Source: Panaeolus papilionaceus
Lineage: Eukaryota; Basidiomycota; Agaricomycetes; Agaricales
Assembly: GCA_015501605.1 (NCBI GenBank)
Contig: JADNRZ010000018.1
Location: 868,001 to 932,000 of the forward strand
Direction of reading: 5' to 3'
Length of the DNA stretch: 64,000 bases
This document shows, piece by piece, positions 34,834-46,659 of the stretch; position 1 is the stretch's first letter; every line of letters begins with the position of its first letter. A program made the position numbers and the translations under genes. Under the pieces are notes generated by a model that searched no databases, had not been told where the DNA came from, and worked only from the letters and a program-made list of their open reading frames with translations.

Positions 34834-36341
34834 TTACAAGACAGCAGAACTAGGTACCAAAACCGCCCACTCGCCATTAAGGTCAGAGACCGTCAATGTC
34901 CACTCGTTCTCGTCAGCCTCGAACTCGAATTCACCGAGGTTGGCGGTGACGAATTGCTTTGATGCGGCGTCGAACTTGCCGATAACACCCTTGGAGGCAT
35001 CGACTGCAGCCTTGACGGCATCGGTGAAGATATAGTCGATCTTGAGGAGGGAGGAGCCCGTGGTGTCGCTGGTGTTGACAACGAATGATTGGGGGTCGAC
35101 GAAAACGAAGCCGGTGGGGGGTGCAGCGCTGGGGGTTTGGGCGGTGACAGTGATAGAGGCGGGGCTGACACCGGTGTGCTCAACTTCAAATCCTCCAGCG
35201 GCGCTGGGGGGGAAGAGGAGATCGGTCTTCAGGTTACCACCAGGGAACTGGAGGGCCGTGTTAAAGGTAGCCTGAAGGGGCAGCTCAGTCTTGCCTTCCG
35301 CTGCTTGCTTAGCAGCGTCGATCTTGAAAGCAGAGGTAGGTGCGAGGACAGCCCATTCGCCGGTGAGATCCTTGACCTTGACGAAAACCTCATTCTCCTC
35401 GTCCTCGAACTCCAACTCGCCAAGGTTGTCGACGACGAAGACGTTGGTTTCGGTGCACAGCTTGCCGATGACAGCCTTAGAAGTGTCGACACCAGCGATC
35501 AAGGAAGCGGTGGCGTCGAAGATGTAGTCGATCTTGAGGAGACTGGCGGTGGCGGTAGACTGGTCGACCTTGACGGTGAAGGAGTTGGTGTCGAGGAAGC
35601 TGAAGCCGGTTGGAGGAAGGCCAGTGGCAACCTTCTTGCTAACAGTCAACGTGTTTGCATCGGGGCTCTGGAACTCGACCTCGAATTTGCCGGAGTCCTG
35701 GAAGTGAATGATATTAGCAAAGGACCTCATTTTCAGGCCTGGCTGACATGGCTTACCGACTTGAACTCAGTGTCGGTCTTGACGTTGCCTCCGCCGAGAG
35801 CAATGGGAACGTCAAAAGTACCGTCCTGAACGACCTCGTTTCCCTCGCCTTCTACGGGAGGAGGGGCAGGCACGGTCGCGGTCGCGGTCGCGCTAGCACT
35901 GTTGGTAGCGGTGGCACTGGCACTGGCACTCACAGTAGCGGTGGCGGTAGCATTTCCCCTGTCCCTGCCGGCACTGGTGAGGGAGCGTCCACGAAGCTCG
36001 AGAGTTTGTGCATCCTCGGAAGCGATGGCAGAAGTCTCGACCTCAACAGAGAAACGATTACGGAAGTTGGAGCGGGAGGGAGAGCGAGACAGGCTTTCGG
36101 GAGAGTTGGATCGTGAGTTGGACCGCGAATTGGAGCTGCGCGATTGGCGAGCGTTCAAACGTCCACGAGTGAGGGTGCGACCACGGAGTTCGACGGCGCC
36201 ATCGGCATGAACATCGAGTTCGAGAGTCCTGCGCGTCAAGCCGTAAGACGAAGTAGCGATGGGGGCAGCGCTGACCATGCTAGCGATCATGAGGAGGCAC
36301 AAGAGGCCAGAGAGACCAGCTGTGAATTTCAATTGAACCAT
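34834..36341 (-). CDS. Secreted protein with two tandem homologous domains
   Basis: The start at 36341 gives MVQLKFTAGLSGLLCLLMIA, a signal peptide probably cut near SMVSA|API. A pro-like region follows with two similar blocks, VELRGRTLTRGR and LELRGRSLTSAG, separated by an Arg/Ser-rich stretch; basic sites there could be cut by a kexin-type protease. An Ala/Thr-Ser linker precedes the folded part. Two repeats of roughly 140 residues follow. Repeat 1 has GGGNVKTDTEF, PPTGFSFLDTNSF, LLKIDYIFD, AVIGKL, NLGELEFED and LTGEWAVLAPTS. Repeat 2 has PGGNLKTDLLF, PPTGFVFVDPQSF, LLKIDYIFT, GVIGKF, NLGEFEFEA and LNGEWAVLVPSS. One intron, 35702-35757, splits repeat 1. No cysteines of the kind seen in small effectors were noticed in the repeats. 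The family is not recognised; a cell-wall or extracellular structural role is possible. Confidence 0.75.
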
Positions 36342-37756
36342 GATGATGATGCGATGGTCGAAGGAAACAAAGCAAAAATCGGATGTGCGATGGTGTCGAA
36401 ACCTTGATGAGAATCTTGTAAAGAAACTTGGAGCAAAGAGCCTGCTTGTCAAGGAAAAGGGCGCTTAGAACGATGAACTAGAAAATGAACCGAATCAACG
36501 GTAGCGCCTGCTGAACCAACTAGGGTTCGAAGAAAGGGAAGATGAAAAAAATGGGACCAAGGGGAAACGAAAGAAGGGAATGAAGCTTGGTTTACCGAAA
36601 CAGAGGACCTTAAATAGTCTGGTCGCCCCTAAACGGAAGCCAGTTCTGGCGCAAAGGCTGCATGGTTTTGCATAAGAGTTACTTGGGGATCGCAGAGATT
36701 GGATACCATGTCTTGGACGTTGAGACCAGTTCATTGGATTTGTTCTCTATTGGTTGGTTGCAAAGTCCACTCACGCCCAGTGACGCCAAGGTTTGAGGTT
36801 TGACATAGCAGGGCCGTTTCATCGATTGAAAGCTTATGAACTCTACAGATAAGATGTCTCCGTTCCATGGGTTTGGGACTGACAATCGTCCTCACATAAG
36901 ATGCTGCCAAGGGGCGCCTAGTTGTAATCAGGCTTTCAAGTTTTGATATTCATCGACGACATACATGTTGAAGGTGAAAGCCTTCTTATCGCTTGTTTAG
37001 TACCCTAGAGTACCCTAGTACCCCAATTCATGATTGTAATGGTGGTCGTGTGATCACAAGTTCAGGAAGATACGCCAAGGACACAACGGCGTCCTTCAAA
37101 TTTGTCAAACGATAAAAGAGGAAATACCTACGTCAGAATATCCCTAAAAAGACCTGCTTTGTGTCCTTTTGTGTCTTCCTTTGCAACGAAGCAGGAATTA
37201 TTTGTTAATATCAGGATAGCGACTGACGATTGACACGAATCTTGAAATCCGCTTGAAATGTGCCCCTTTGTTCGTAACTATTAAGAAAGACAATAAAATT
37301 CCCGGAGTACATACGCGATTCATCGACAGCAATTCCGATAGGCCTAAACATCCTGGCGAGCTGTATAGATTTTTGGGCGCTGTGAGTACACCAGGGTGGG
37401 AGCCAAGCGAATTCAGCATTGAGTGATGACCGGCTCACCCTTGGTGATCGCTCCCCTTGAGGTCCGGCACGGAAACGCCGTTTTCCTGGCTGGTAATATG
37501 CTATCGTTGCTTGAGAGGTCTTGAGGTGTACAGGGCGGTGCATCCTGTCTTTCTTGACGACTTGTCGTGGTGAAGTTGGTTACGTCGTCGTTGATGCCAA
37601 ACCCCAAGAGCCCCTATTTTTAAGCCACGTCACAATTCACCACGCACGTGGGTCTCGTCACAGCTCCTTGTGACACTGTGTTCACTGACACTCAGAGCGA
37701 CAGGCACAACATCAACAATAGTCTTGAAGCTTCTATTACGGCGCCCAATAACGTCG
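36342..37756. other. Divergent intergenic region, 1.4 kb
   Basis: Lies between divergent genes. A short direct repetition of TACCCTAG occurs near 37002-37020. A minus-strand open stretch at 37198-37607 can be spliced but lacks an ATG, so it is not called. No RNA gene or transposon end was recognised. Confidence 0.4.
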
Positions 37757-40700
37757 ATGGCGCGAGGAGGCCATAACTCGCCAGCCGAGTCTGCCTTGCC
37801 AAAGGTGCAGTTCGAGACTCCAAATGATGAGGTTATGAAACTTCCAGCTGGTGTTCATGAGAGTGCCTTCAGATCGTATGGATGTAAGTCATATCTACTA
37901 TATGTTTGACTCTTTTGTTCACCAGCTGGTTTTATAAACAGACAATGACTTCTCAGAATTTCGTCGGCCTGACCACTACATCCGACATATTGGTAAATAT
38001 GTTGTCCTTGGACTGGGAACTGGGAGAAATGGCTTAATTTAGCTGAACAGAGCCTCTGGAAAGTGATCTTGCGAAGACGGTGGAATATGACATGGACGAG
38101 CAAGGTTAGATGTCTTTTTATTAGGGTAATCAATTGCCTAATGTTTCCAAAGATCAGGAGTGGTTGGACGCAGTCAATGCTGGAAGGAAGAAGGAATTGA
38201 TTGATCAGATTCCGTACGAGACATTTGAGATTATTATGGATCGCCTGGAAAAAGAGTGGTTTGATCTGGTGCGTAAATATGTCATTTTTATGATGCGATA
38301 TGCTTAATTACATGTGCATAGACAAAAAACCTGCAAAAAACTGATCTTGCTATGCCTTCAGAAGATTCTACCTGTGCTGTTTGTGATGATTCTGAGGGAG
38401 AGAATAGCAATGCTATAGTGTTTTGCGACGGATGCAACTTGGCTGTTCACCAAGGTATATTTGTTTTCATAGTTGTCTTGAGATTCTCATTGAAAAACCT
38501 TGCTAGATTGTTACGGCGTCCCTTACATCCCAGAAGGACAATGGCTCTGTAGAAAGTGTACCGTTTCGCCAGAAAGTGCTGTGGTATGTGTATCATATCC
38601 TATGTTACTTTTATACGGCCCCACTTACGTATGTATCAGTCTTGTGTACTCTGTCCCAACGAAGGGGGTGCCTTCAAGCAGACAACTTCGGGGGAGTGGA
38701 TTCACTTGCTATGCGCGATTTGGATCCCGGAGACGCGAGTAGTAAATGAGGTTTTTATGGAGCCCATATCTGGTGTCGAGAGGATTTCAAAGCAAAGATG
38801 GAAATTAGTGAGTAATGTCGTCTGGTTACATGGTTCACATAATCAATTGCGTGCTACACCAGCGTTGTAGCATTTGCGATGTCCGAGAAGGTGCTTGCAT
38901 CCAGTGCGCGAAGTCCACTTGCTTCCTAGCATTCCATACGACCTGTGCACGAAAAGAAAAACTACTTCTCCCCATGAAGAGCGTCCAAGGTGCAGAGAGC
39001 GTAACTTTGACTTGTTATTGTGAGAGGCATCTTCCTGTATGTTCTCTCCTGTTTTTCAACCTGTTAGCATTTTGCTGAGGGATCTTCAACTCTAGAGAGA
39101 GCAACAAGAAGTAAGAGCGGCCGCTTTATCTGCGGCAGACTCAGATGATCGCCCACAAGGCCAAGGTGCTTCAAAATCGGCGCGCGCATATGCCAAAACC
39201 TACAAACTGGGCCCGCCATTGGTCCCAACTATTGTCGTTGACCGTATTATGCAATACACCTATCGCATCAAATTCAGAAAGAAATTGGAATTCATTCATC
39301 TGGCTTGCAAGTATTGGAGTTTGAAGCGTGAAGCTAGACGAGGGGCTCCCCTGCTCAAGCGTCTGTATCTTGAGCCATGGACCACCAGCAACTCAGCCAA
39401 GGTTTTGTCGGAAGAAGAAAAGAGAATGCGATTAGAGGTTAGTTCCCAGCTGATTTTTCTACCCTTCGTGGCTAATCTCAGATTTATAGCAACTGCAACG
39501 AATCCGACAAGACCTGACGTATGTCCACACTCTAACTGATCTCTGTCGCAAGCGGGAGGTCAGAAAGATGCGCCAGGCAGAGGTCCTTTGCGAAGTACTG
39601 TCCCAAGCACTCTTTCCACATCATGCTCCCTTCCGACTCGCGTTTGAGCGAATTATGTCGTATGTGAATTTCCGTGTCTTTTCCTCCACCTCGCTACTGA
39701 CTTCTTATCAGGATAGACCGGCAAGATCACTTCAAATCCCCTGTTTCAAAGGCCGATGTACCAGATTATTTTGACGTCATCCAGAAACCGATGTGCTGGA
39801 GCCAAATCGATGCCAAATTGGATCAGCACGAGTACTGGAATGTTTCGGAGTTCAGGGTTTGTCATCCTGTTTCGTTGGTTGAAATTTATTTATCTGACCT
39901 TCTTTTCATAGGACGACATCGAGCTGGTTGTCAACAATGCTCTGATGTACAACAAACCAGGAACAACCTTCCACAAATTAGCGACGCGAATTCAGAAAGA
40001 AGCTAAACCACTCCTAGACGATCTGGAAAGACTAAAGACGAACCATCCTAAACCTGTCATCACTGCAGAGAATGAAGATGAAGATCACATGGACGTAGAT
40101 CACCCACTACCCGGAGACTTGGAACCTTCTTTGGATATTCTCGACCTGTTGACATCCTCGGAGGCGATCAAGGCTGATCTCAACATCGAGCTAGATACCG
40201 ACCCGATTTCCTCCTTGTTCAATTACGGGCTTGCACGCATAAAACCTATTCCTCCAACACCTCCACCGGTGAAGAAACCAAAGAAGACGAAACCCAAGCG
40301 AGACAGGAAGGCGGAGCAGGAACGGGCCAGATCAAACAGAGAGGCAAGAGAGGCCGCAGCCACTGCTGCCGCTGCAGTCAGTGCTTCCCAAGAGGAGGGC
40401 ACGATGTCGTTGGAGGTGTCGATGGAACCAGAAAAACCAGTTCCTGAGCTCGTGTCGGGAGATGAACATGCGAAAGCATTGCAAGCAGAGTTTGATGCGG
40501 TTGCTAATGTTCGCGTCACACGCACTCGCGGTGCTGCTGCTGCCGCCGTCGCTTCTACACACAAAGAGGAGGAGCCTCCATCTCCAACAGTTCTAGAACC
40601 CCCTCCCCCGGTTTCAGCAGTATCGGCAGTATCTGCGTCGACGTCAGATGGTGGCAAACCTCGCTCGCACAGGCGTCATTCATCTGCTGTCGTTGGTCCT

Positions 40701-42528
40701 GCATCAGTGCCTAGAGTCGTCAACGATGTCGACAACCGTGATTCATTTAGCATGTTTCATGCTGGATGGATATTACCTCCAGATCAAAAGCGACATGGAC
40801 GATCACAGGCTGAGCGGTCCGCAGCCTTGCCTCCCCCGAAGAAAAAGCAGAAAACAGGTTGGAGGGAATTTGAAGATCTCTGCATGGTATATTTACTGAT
40901 GGTTTAAATTTCTATAGAGCATGGAACGTCTAGATTATCCATTGTCAGCACCGCCCCTTCCGAAAATCAGACTCTCCGCCGATCCAATTCTGCTGAGGTT
41001 AAACACAATCCAGACGATGATCACGACACTATGCATCTGGATCAATTACCACATGCAGGAGGAAGTGCCTCTCGGGCAATGTCCATGACGGTTGATGAGG
41101 ATATTGACGCCCCACATAATGTCGTCACTCAACCCAATGGCGTCGTTATCATCGAAAAGCTGGACACGCCTGCTATCAGGAGGGAAAGGAACATGAGGAG
41201 GAAGGCGGAGAAGCGGAAACTTTTACAGGAGCAGGGAGGAGAACAGGACCCCGGGATGGAAGGTGTAGAGGGACCTGATGCCAATATTTCAGCCGGAAGC
41301 AGTGAGCCTTCCTCGCGTCCCCATCCCCCTGCGGATGCTGGGCCTAGTGAGAAACCTACTAGCAGCGCCTCTAAAGCTGTCCCCGCACAGGATAACGTAC
41401 CAATACCCCAGGATGTTGGGTACGCTGACTTTGAGTCTGAGCTTAGCGATCTCAGTGACTCGGAGGAGGATGAGTCTGAGCAGAAGGCAGAAGAACCAGA
41501 TGACGAAACAGAGGATGAAGCTGTGGACGATAGTAACGAGTCGTGGACGAATGAAGGCACTCAGAAGTCTAAGGGAAAGCCGAGAGATCGCAGTACCCGT
41601 CAAACCGCGGCTACCTCACAATCTGGGTCGGGCTCCAAGAAGAAAAAGCCGCCGGCCAATATCGCCAAAACCCCTGTTGCCTCAACTTCAGCACTGACTG
41701 CCCTACCGAATACTAGATCCAACAAATCGAAAGGGAATGCTCATGGGATGCCCAAGAAGCGGATGTTCCAGGATGACCTGTTCGTTGATAGCACACTAGG
41801 TTGGTGAACTCGCTTTCCGTAGTTAGACACGTTGCTCATTTCTCATTGTTTCTGTCAGTGTGGGCAAAATCCGAGACAAATCCCTGGTGGCCTGCTGTCA
41901 TTCATGGGGACGACAGCCCGGCTGTACCTGCAGATTACCTTGCAGGCCATAAGGACAAACGACAAAAACGCAAAATCAAACTATTTATTGTTCATTATTA
42001 TAATCGTGATGATCCCTGGTGCGTCAAAAGCTATGGTGTATTTATTCTTTTCATCTGTGCTAATATCAACTTTATAGGGGGAGTGTCGCTCGTGATAAAT
42101 TATGTCTGCTTGGAGAAGACGACGGTGAGCTGTTGTTATGATCAGTCCGTGCAATCGTGAAGCTTACGCCGCCATTTTCAGCTGTTGATCAGGAAATGTT
42201 GACCTCGACTTCCAAGCAAAAGTGGAAGCCCTCAGCCTCGCAGAAAGCATGTCGCGAGGCATACCGGTAAGTAGAGGTCTTGTAATTTATTTCCCTCGTT
42301 TCTCACTCAGGTCGTAGGAGTGCGCTAGCGAATATGGATGCGGATGCCGAGAAACACCAACAAGTGATGCAGAACTTGACACGGTTGGAGTCAAATGATG
42401 GGGACGACGAGAATGAAGCAGAGGATGACGAGGAAACAGAAGACGACGTCGCACGAGGGGGTGCTGTTGACGCGCAAAAACCTCAAGCACGAGTAAAGGA
42501 AGGCGCAAAGGGGGAGGATGAGCTGTGA
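37757..42528 (+). CDS. NTO1: NTO1/BRPF-type chromatin reader: EPL1-like, PHD, extended PHD, bromodomain, PWWP
   Basis: Scaffold and histone-reading subunit of a MYST-type (NuA3/MOZ-like) histone acetyltransferase complex in the nucleus. The start at 37757 gives [15 protein letters not shown]. The EPL1-like part has [17 protein letters not shown]. The PHD finger (38370-38580) has [20 protein letters not shown], then [17 protein letters not shown]. The zinc knuckle and extended PHD (about 38640-39040) have [26 protein letters not shown], then [14 protein letters not shown] and FHTTCARKE. The bromodomain (39570-40010) includes [18 protein letters not shown] and [11 protein letters not shown] with the acetyl-lysine-binding Asn. 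A long acidic, Ser-rich and basic region follows, then a PWWP-like domain (about 41860-42100) starting [15 protein letters not shown]. The end is an acidic Glu/Asp tail. More than ten short introns occur. The domain set equals animal BRPF proteins. Yeast Nto1 lacks bromodomain and PWWP. Confidence 0.9.
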
Positions 42529-43217
42529 TCCCAGCGTGGACACTGACCAGAGAGTCGTGTACAATATCATTTCTTTAACACCGCTTTCGTGTTATTTATT
42601 GCTTTTTCACCTCTTTTTATATCTTTTTTTTCTTGAGCGTTTTCGTTTCTACCTGCACATTTTTACTTCTCATTTTCATCGGCTTCATTGTAAAATATGT
42701 AATCGTACTCGTACTCTGCTTTTTTATATCCTATTTTTTATGAAATACATTGGTGGAACTGACGCGGATGGCCTAGGTACTGAAGGTTTGGAATGACGAA
42801 CCTGTTGAAGCTGACCGAATCGGACAAAGCTGATGAAAGAAGTCCGAAGGCCTGAGTAGATCTGAAAATCCAGAATGTGTCCACTCGAAATGAAGCCATC
42901 ACATGTCCTATCTATATCACTTTCAGTGCTCAAACTCCTTGCTGGCATATGCAACACACACTTTTTCGGTTATGAGCACAGTATTTATAAGTGGAAAATG
43001 CTAAATTTTACTGGAGACATCAAATACACGTAGAAAGGTTGCAAGAAAAAGGCGAAGACGGGTGTGAAGCTGATTAAATAAAAGCAGGGTGCTATGATGT
43101 GGCGTATGTTTGTGTGATACACTGTGAGATGTCAAGTTACCGGAAAAACATAGAAAGACGAATCTCAATAATATTTATGTATGTAGCAAATAAGGGTATG
43201 GATCCTGGTGCCTCACA
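42529..43217. other. Convergent intergenic spacer
   Basis: About 690 bp between the convergent NTO1 and FunK1 copy 2 genes. A T-rich stretch at 42594-42740 follows the NTO1 stop. No gene was recognised. Confidence 0.5.
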
Positions 43218-45720
43218 TTAATTCTTCTTGGTCTTCGAAGCGGACAACCGTGTGCTTCGGCGAGGAGGGGGAGCATTGGGATCTAAGGGTACGGCGCGAG
43301 GATTGGATGACGAACGTCCAGATTTCTTCAAACCGTTAACGGGTGTCGACTTGGTACGCGCCCGTTTCGAGCTCGTTGCGCGTGTTTGATCGACGGCGGC
43401 GGCATCTATGTTGACATCGACACGGTCGGGTTGAGCGTCGTCCTCGTCTCGGGTTCGCTTGAGGGACTCTTTAGGTGCGAAGACAGGTAGGGGAATTGGG
43501 GAAAGCGGGGCGGTTGTGTTGGGAAGGGACTGGGCGCGGGCGCGCGGGGCAGGATCTGAGTCAGGTGGCTGTAAATTTTCAGGCGGCCTATCCAGTTCCT
43601 CCTTGAGTTCGGCTATAGCGACGTCGAAGTGGCGTAGATACTTTTCGTAATCTGCAGGCGCGTTCGCGATTAATTCGTCAAGGGGTGTGACAGTGCCCAA
43701 AATCTTGCTCGACGCAATAGGATGTAGGAAGGAACCAAGGTTTCTGACCAGTTTCTCGTATGCGGGTCCCCAGCCCTCCTGTATTTTGGCAATGGGAGCG
43801 GCGCTGAGGATCATGTACTTGCGATCAGCTGCAGGTCCGGCAGGTGCTTGGAAGAGGTCATAAACCTCAAGATTTTTGTCTAGCTTTGAGCTAGGAAGTT
43901 TCCTCTTTTCGGGCCCCAGCTGTCCCTTGGTAATCCATACAAGAACCCAGTAAAACGACTCCAGATCGTCGAGGTAGTCGTGTAGGATATGCTTATCAGC
44001 ACCTCCCTCAGGTTGGTAGCTCTTGAGGACTGAAACTGACTGGAATGCACGTGTACCCTGTGGAGGTAATGATGTCTGCTGTCAGTAGGAGCGACATGGC
44101 CAGGAGAATATATTGCTTACCGTTCTAAAGTCTGCCCGGAAATTACTCGTTTTGCGTAGAATATTGATCGCAAGGTCGAAGTCAATGAGGACACCGCTTT
44201 GGCCATCGTTGGTGTAAAGAATGTTATTGGTACTAATGTCACGGTGCAGGATTCCGGCAGCCCAAAGATCGCGGTGGGCTAGAGAGGGAAGCCAGTCAGA
44301 AAACATCGTTAACCGGAGAGCTTACAGCCGAAGGAATAACTGACCTTGGATTGCGTCTCGCAAAGCCAGTAACAGCGACATGCGCGATGTGACAGTGTCG
44401 ATGGTATCGCCGTGCTCCTCAAGGATCAAACGGTACATATATCGATCATGGAAGGCGGGATTTAGTGGTAGCTGCATTTCTCGGGACTTGGAAACCAGTT
44501 CGTAAGATTGCCAGTGGAAAGACATTCCGACGCCTTGTATCTTCTTTTCCTTGATCTCCGAAAGAATGATGTCCTCTCTGGTTCTGCAGGTGTTCACGAA
44601 TTGTTGTTTCAAAACGTAGCGATCGCCTTTCTCGTCGTATACAGTCCAGCAGACGGTGGACCTTCCACGAATCCCGAGAGCCTGGAACCGTGGGGTGCGA
44701 TGACTGGCGGCAAGGACGAAAGGCTGATTTTTGCGAATCAGGGTAAATACGGGCCTTTGGTCGACATATCGGACAGTGGTATCAACACCAAGCTTCTCCA
44801 AGTCTGGGTTGCAAACAAGAAGGAGCACTTGGATGAGAATGTGGGCGTTGTTGCGACCGTGGTATTCCATCCACTCGGATCGTTGAACGCCACAGCGGTC
44901 AAATCGATAGACTTGAACATTTCGCTGGGTAATGAGGAGACCATATACAAAGCTGCGCGTGGGTTGAGCGACTAGACATTGACTGTATAAAAGAAAATCA
45001 GCGGCAAAAAACGAATTACATGAACCAAGTGACTCACCGTGCGTAATATGCCACTTGAGCAAGCCATTTGTCGTTGTCATTCTTCGTCTGCTCGGTTTTT
45101 ACTTCGACCGAGGTAATGCACTGCTGGAATGCCAGATCTGAAATATCGCCAGAGAAGTGCTCGCCGTCTCCAGTAATGAAGATGTCGGGGACAGCTTTCA
45201 GCTGTTCGATGTTATTTAGAACAATGGGGCTCCTGTGAGTGTCGCGGACGAGGAGATGATATTGAAGCTTGAAGTAGTCCAAAATGCTTTGAAAGGTCTC
45301 GACGAGTGGCTGGTATAGTCCTTCTTCGGCCATCTGTTCAGTTGGATCTGGGAGCTTCGTCCATTTGCTAGCAGCATAAGCGCTGTTTCGGGATCGCGAC
45401 CTGAGGTACTTCTTGCATTCTTCTAGAGATGCAGCTTTTTCGAGGAGCACTTCAATCCTTCCAGGCTCAAAATCATGAATAACGCCCTCTAGCTCCTCCT
45501 CTAATACCCTCTTTGCCTCGCGTACGGTTTTAACACCAAACTGACGTTCAGACATAGATGGTTTATTGGGAGTTGGTGGAAAATATGGGTTTGAGGTGTT
45601 AGCTGTGTCGTTGGCCTGAGGAAATGGGACTTGTGGAGGTTGTTGGTGGTGTTGCGATGGAGGTATGTGCTCTGGATCTGGTGCGAATGAAACTGTTCGT
45701 CTAGGGGTAGAAGGAGACAT
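43218..45720 (-). CDS. FunK1-family protein kinase, copy 2
   Basis: The start at 45720 gives MSPSTPRRTVSFAPDPEH, echoing the HSVSFAPPN start of copy 1. The N-terminal FunK1 region contains FGVKTVREAKRVLEEEL and DTHRSPIVLNNIEQLKAVPD. The kinase part has YVLKQQFVNTC with a candidate ATP lysine, FHDRYMYRLILEEHGDTIDT, catalytic loop ILHRDISTNNILY and VLIDFDLAINI at the DFG position. The C-terminal part has DDLESFYWVLVW, then a Pro/Arg/Ser-rich basic tail ending RRSTRLSASKTKKN, similar in character to copy 1. Introns lie near 43830, 44040-44120, 44280-44330 and 44990-45050. Catalytic residues look intact. Substrate and pathway are unknown; the family is tied by expansion to mushroom-forming fungi. 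Confidence 0.85.
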
Positions 45721-46659
45721 GATCAGAAAGATAACTGAGAACGGACACAGAAACATACCCAAGTCAATTTATACGAGCGAAACAATGAGAAATCTACTGC
45801 TGTGATGGAAGTAACTGTTCGAGTGCAGAATCGTCGACACGCCATTGTTGCTCGCTTAATAGCACACACGTGATCGCGATCAGGATTGATGCGCTGATGG
45901 GACAACCCCTGTCGGTTTCCCCTGATAGAAACACTACCTCCCTCCAGGAATCTACAGCCGGATCAAAAGAACTCGGTTAATTCGTAATCTTTGAGAGTCA
46001 CTCGTGGTCTAAGGGGAGAAGGAGGAAGTATATTTAACAGAGCAAGAGCAGTCGTGTCTAAAGTAGAAATCTATTAGATGATGGATGAGGGAAATAAAAT
46101 GTTGATGATGGAGAGAGGAAAGCTTGAGTAGCTAGAGGGTGGGTGAAAGCACGAAGTGCTTCCCGCCCGGCGCGGGATGAGGCCACTGTGCTCTGTCGAG
46201 ACGAGAACGGACGGGTGGGTGGGTCCTGAAGTTAAGCGTTCTGAATTCTCGTCCTGGAGAGATTGGCCTTGGATTGCCTGAACCACACCGGACAGATGTA
46301 TGCCTGTGAAAAATGCGAGAATTTAGCTTAACGGCGTATACTTTAAAAGGGAGCGGAGGGTGGGTCGAAAAACTTTACTCAGCGCGCTCTGCGCTGTCGT
46401 CTTCGAGAGAACAGGTGAGTGGAGACACGAGAAAGGGAGTACAGTGTCTACCCGTTCGCTCAAAGACGATGTTCTAACCTTTTCGCTCGCTTGCTCGCTT
46501 CCGGGTAGAACTGCACGCCTCGTAAGCCTTCTTGTACAGGACTGAGCACCCTGCCACCCCGCTCGCCGTCTGCCTCGTGCTCTTACTTCATTTCTCAGGT
46601 CCGTTAGGGACTGTTGTTTCATATTTTCCTTCTCATCAGCCTCTTGAACACCCACCATC
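45721..46659. other. Divergent intergenic region
   Basis: About 940 bp between FunK1 copy 2 and the aminopeptidase P gene. GC-rich patches occur around 46160-46220. Pyrimidine-rich sequence precedes the ATG at 46660. No other feature was recognised. Confidence 0.4.

Noticed and set aside
37002..37020. TACCCTAG repeats resembling telomere-like sequence
   Set aside because: Only two or three imperfect copies, not a (TTAGGG)n array.
37198..37607. Small minus-strand gene divergent from NTO1
   Set aside because: It can be spliced into about 130 codons but the first codon is TTG and stops lie directly upstream, so there is no proper start.
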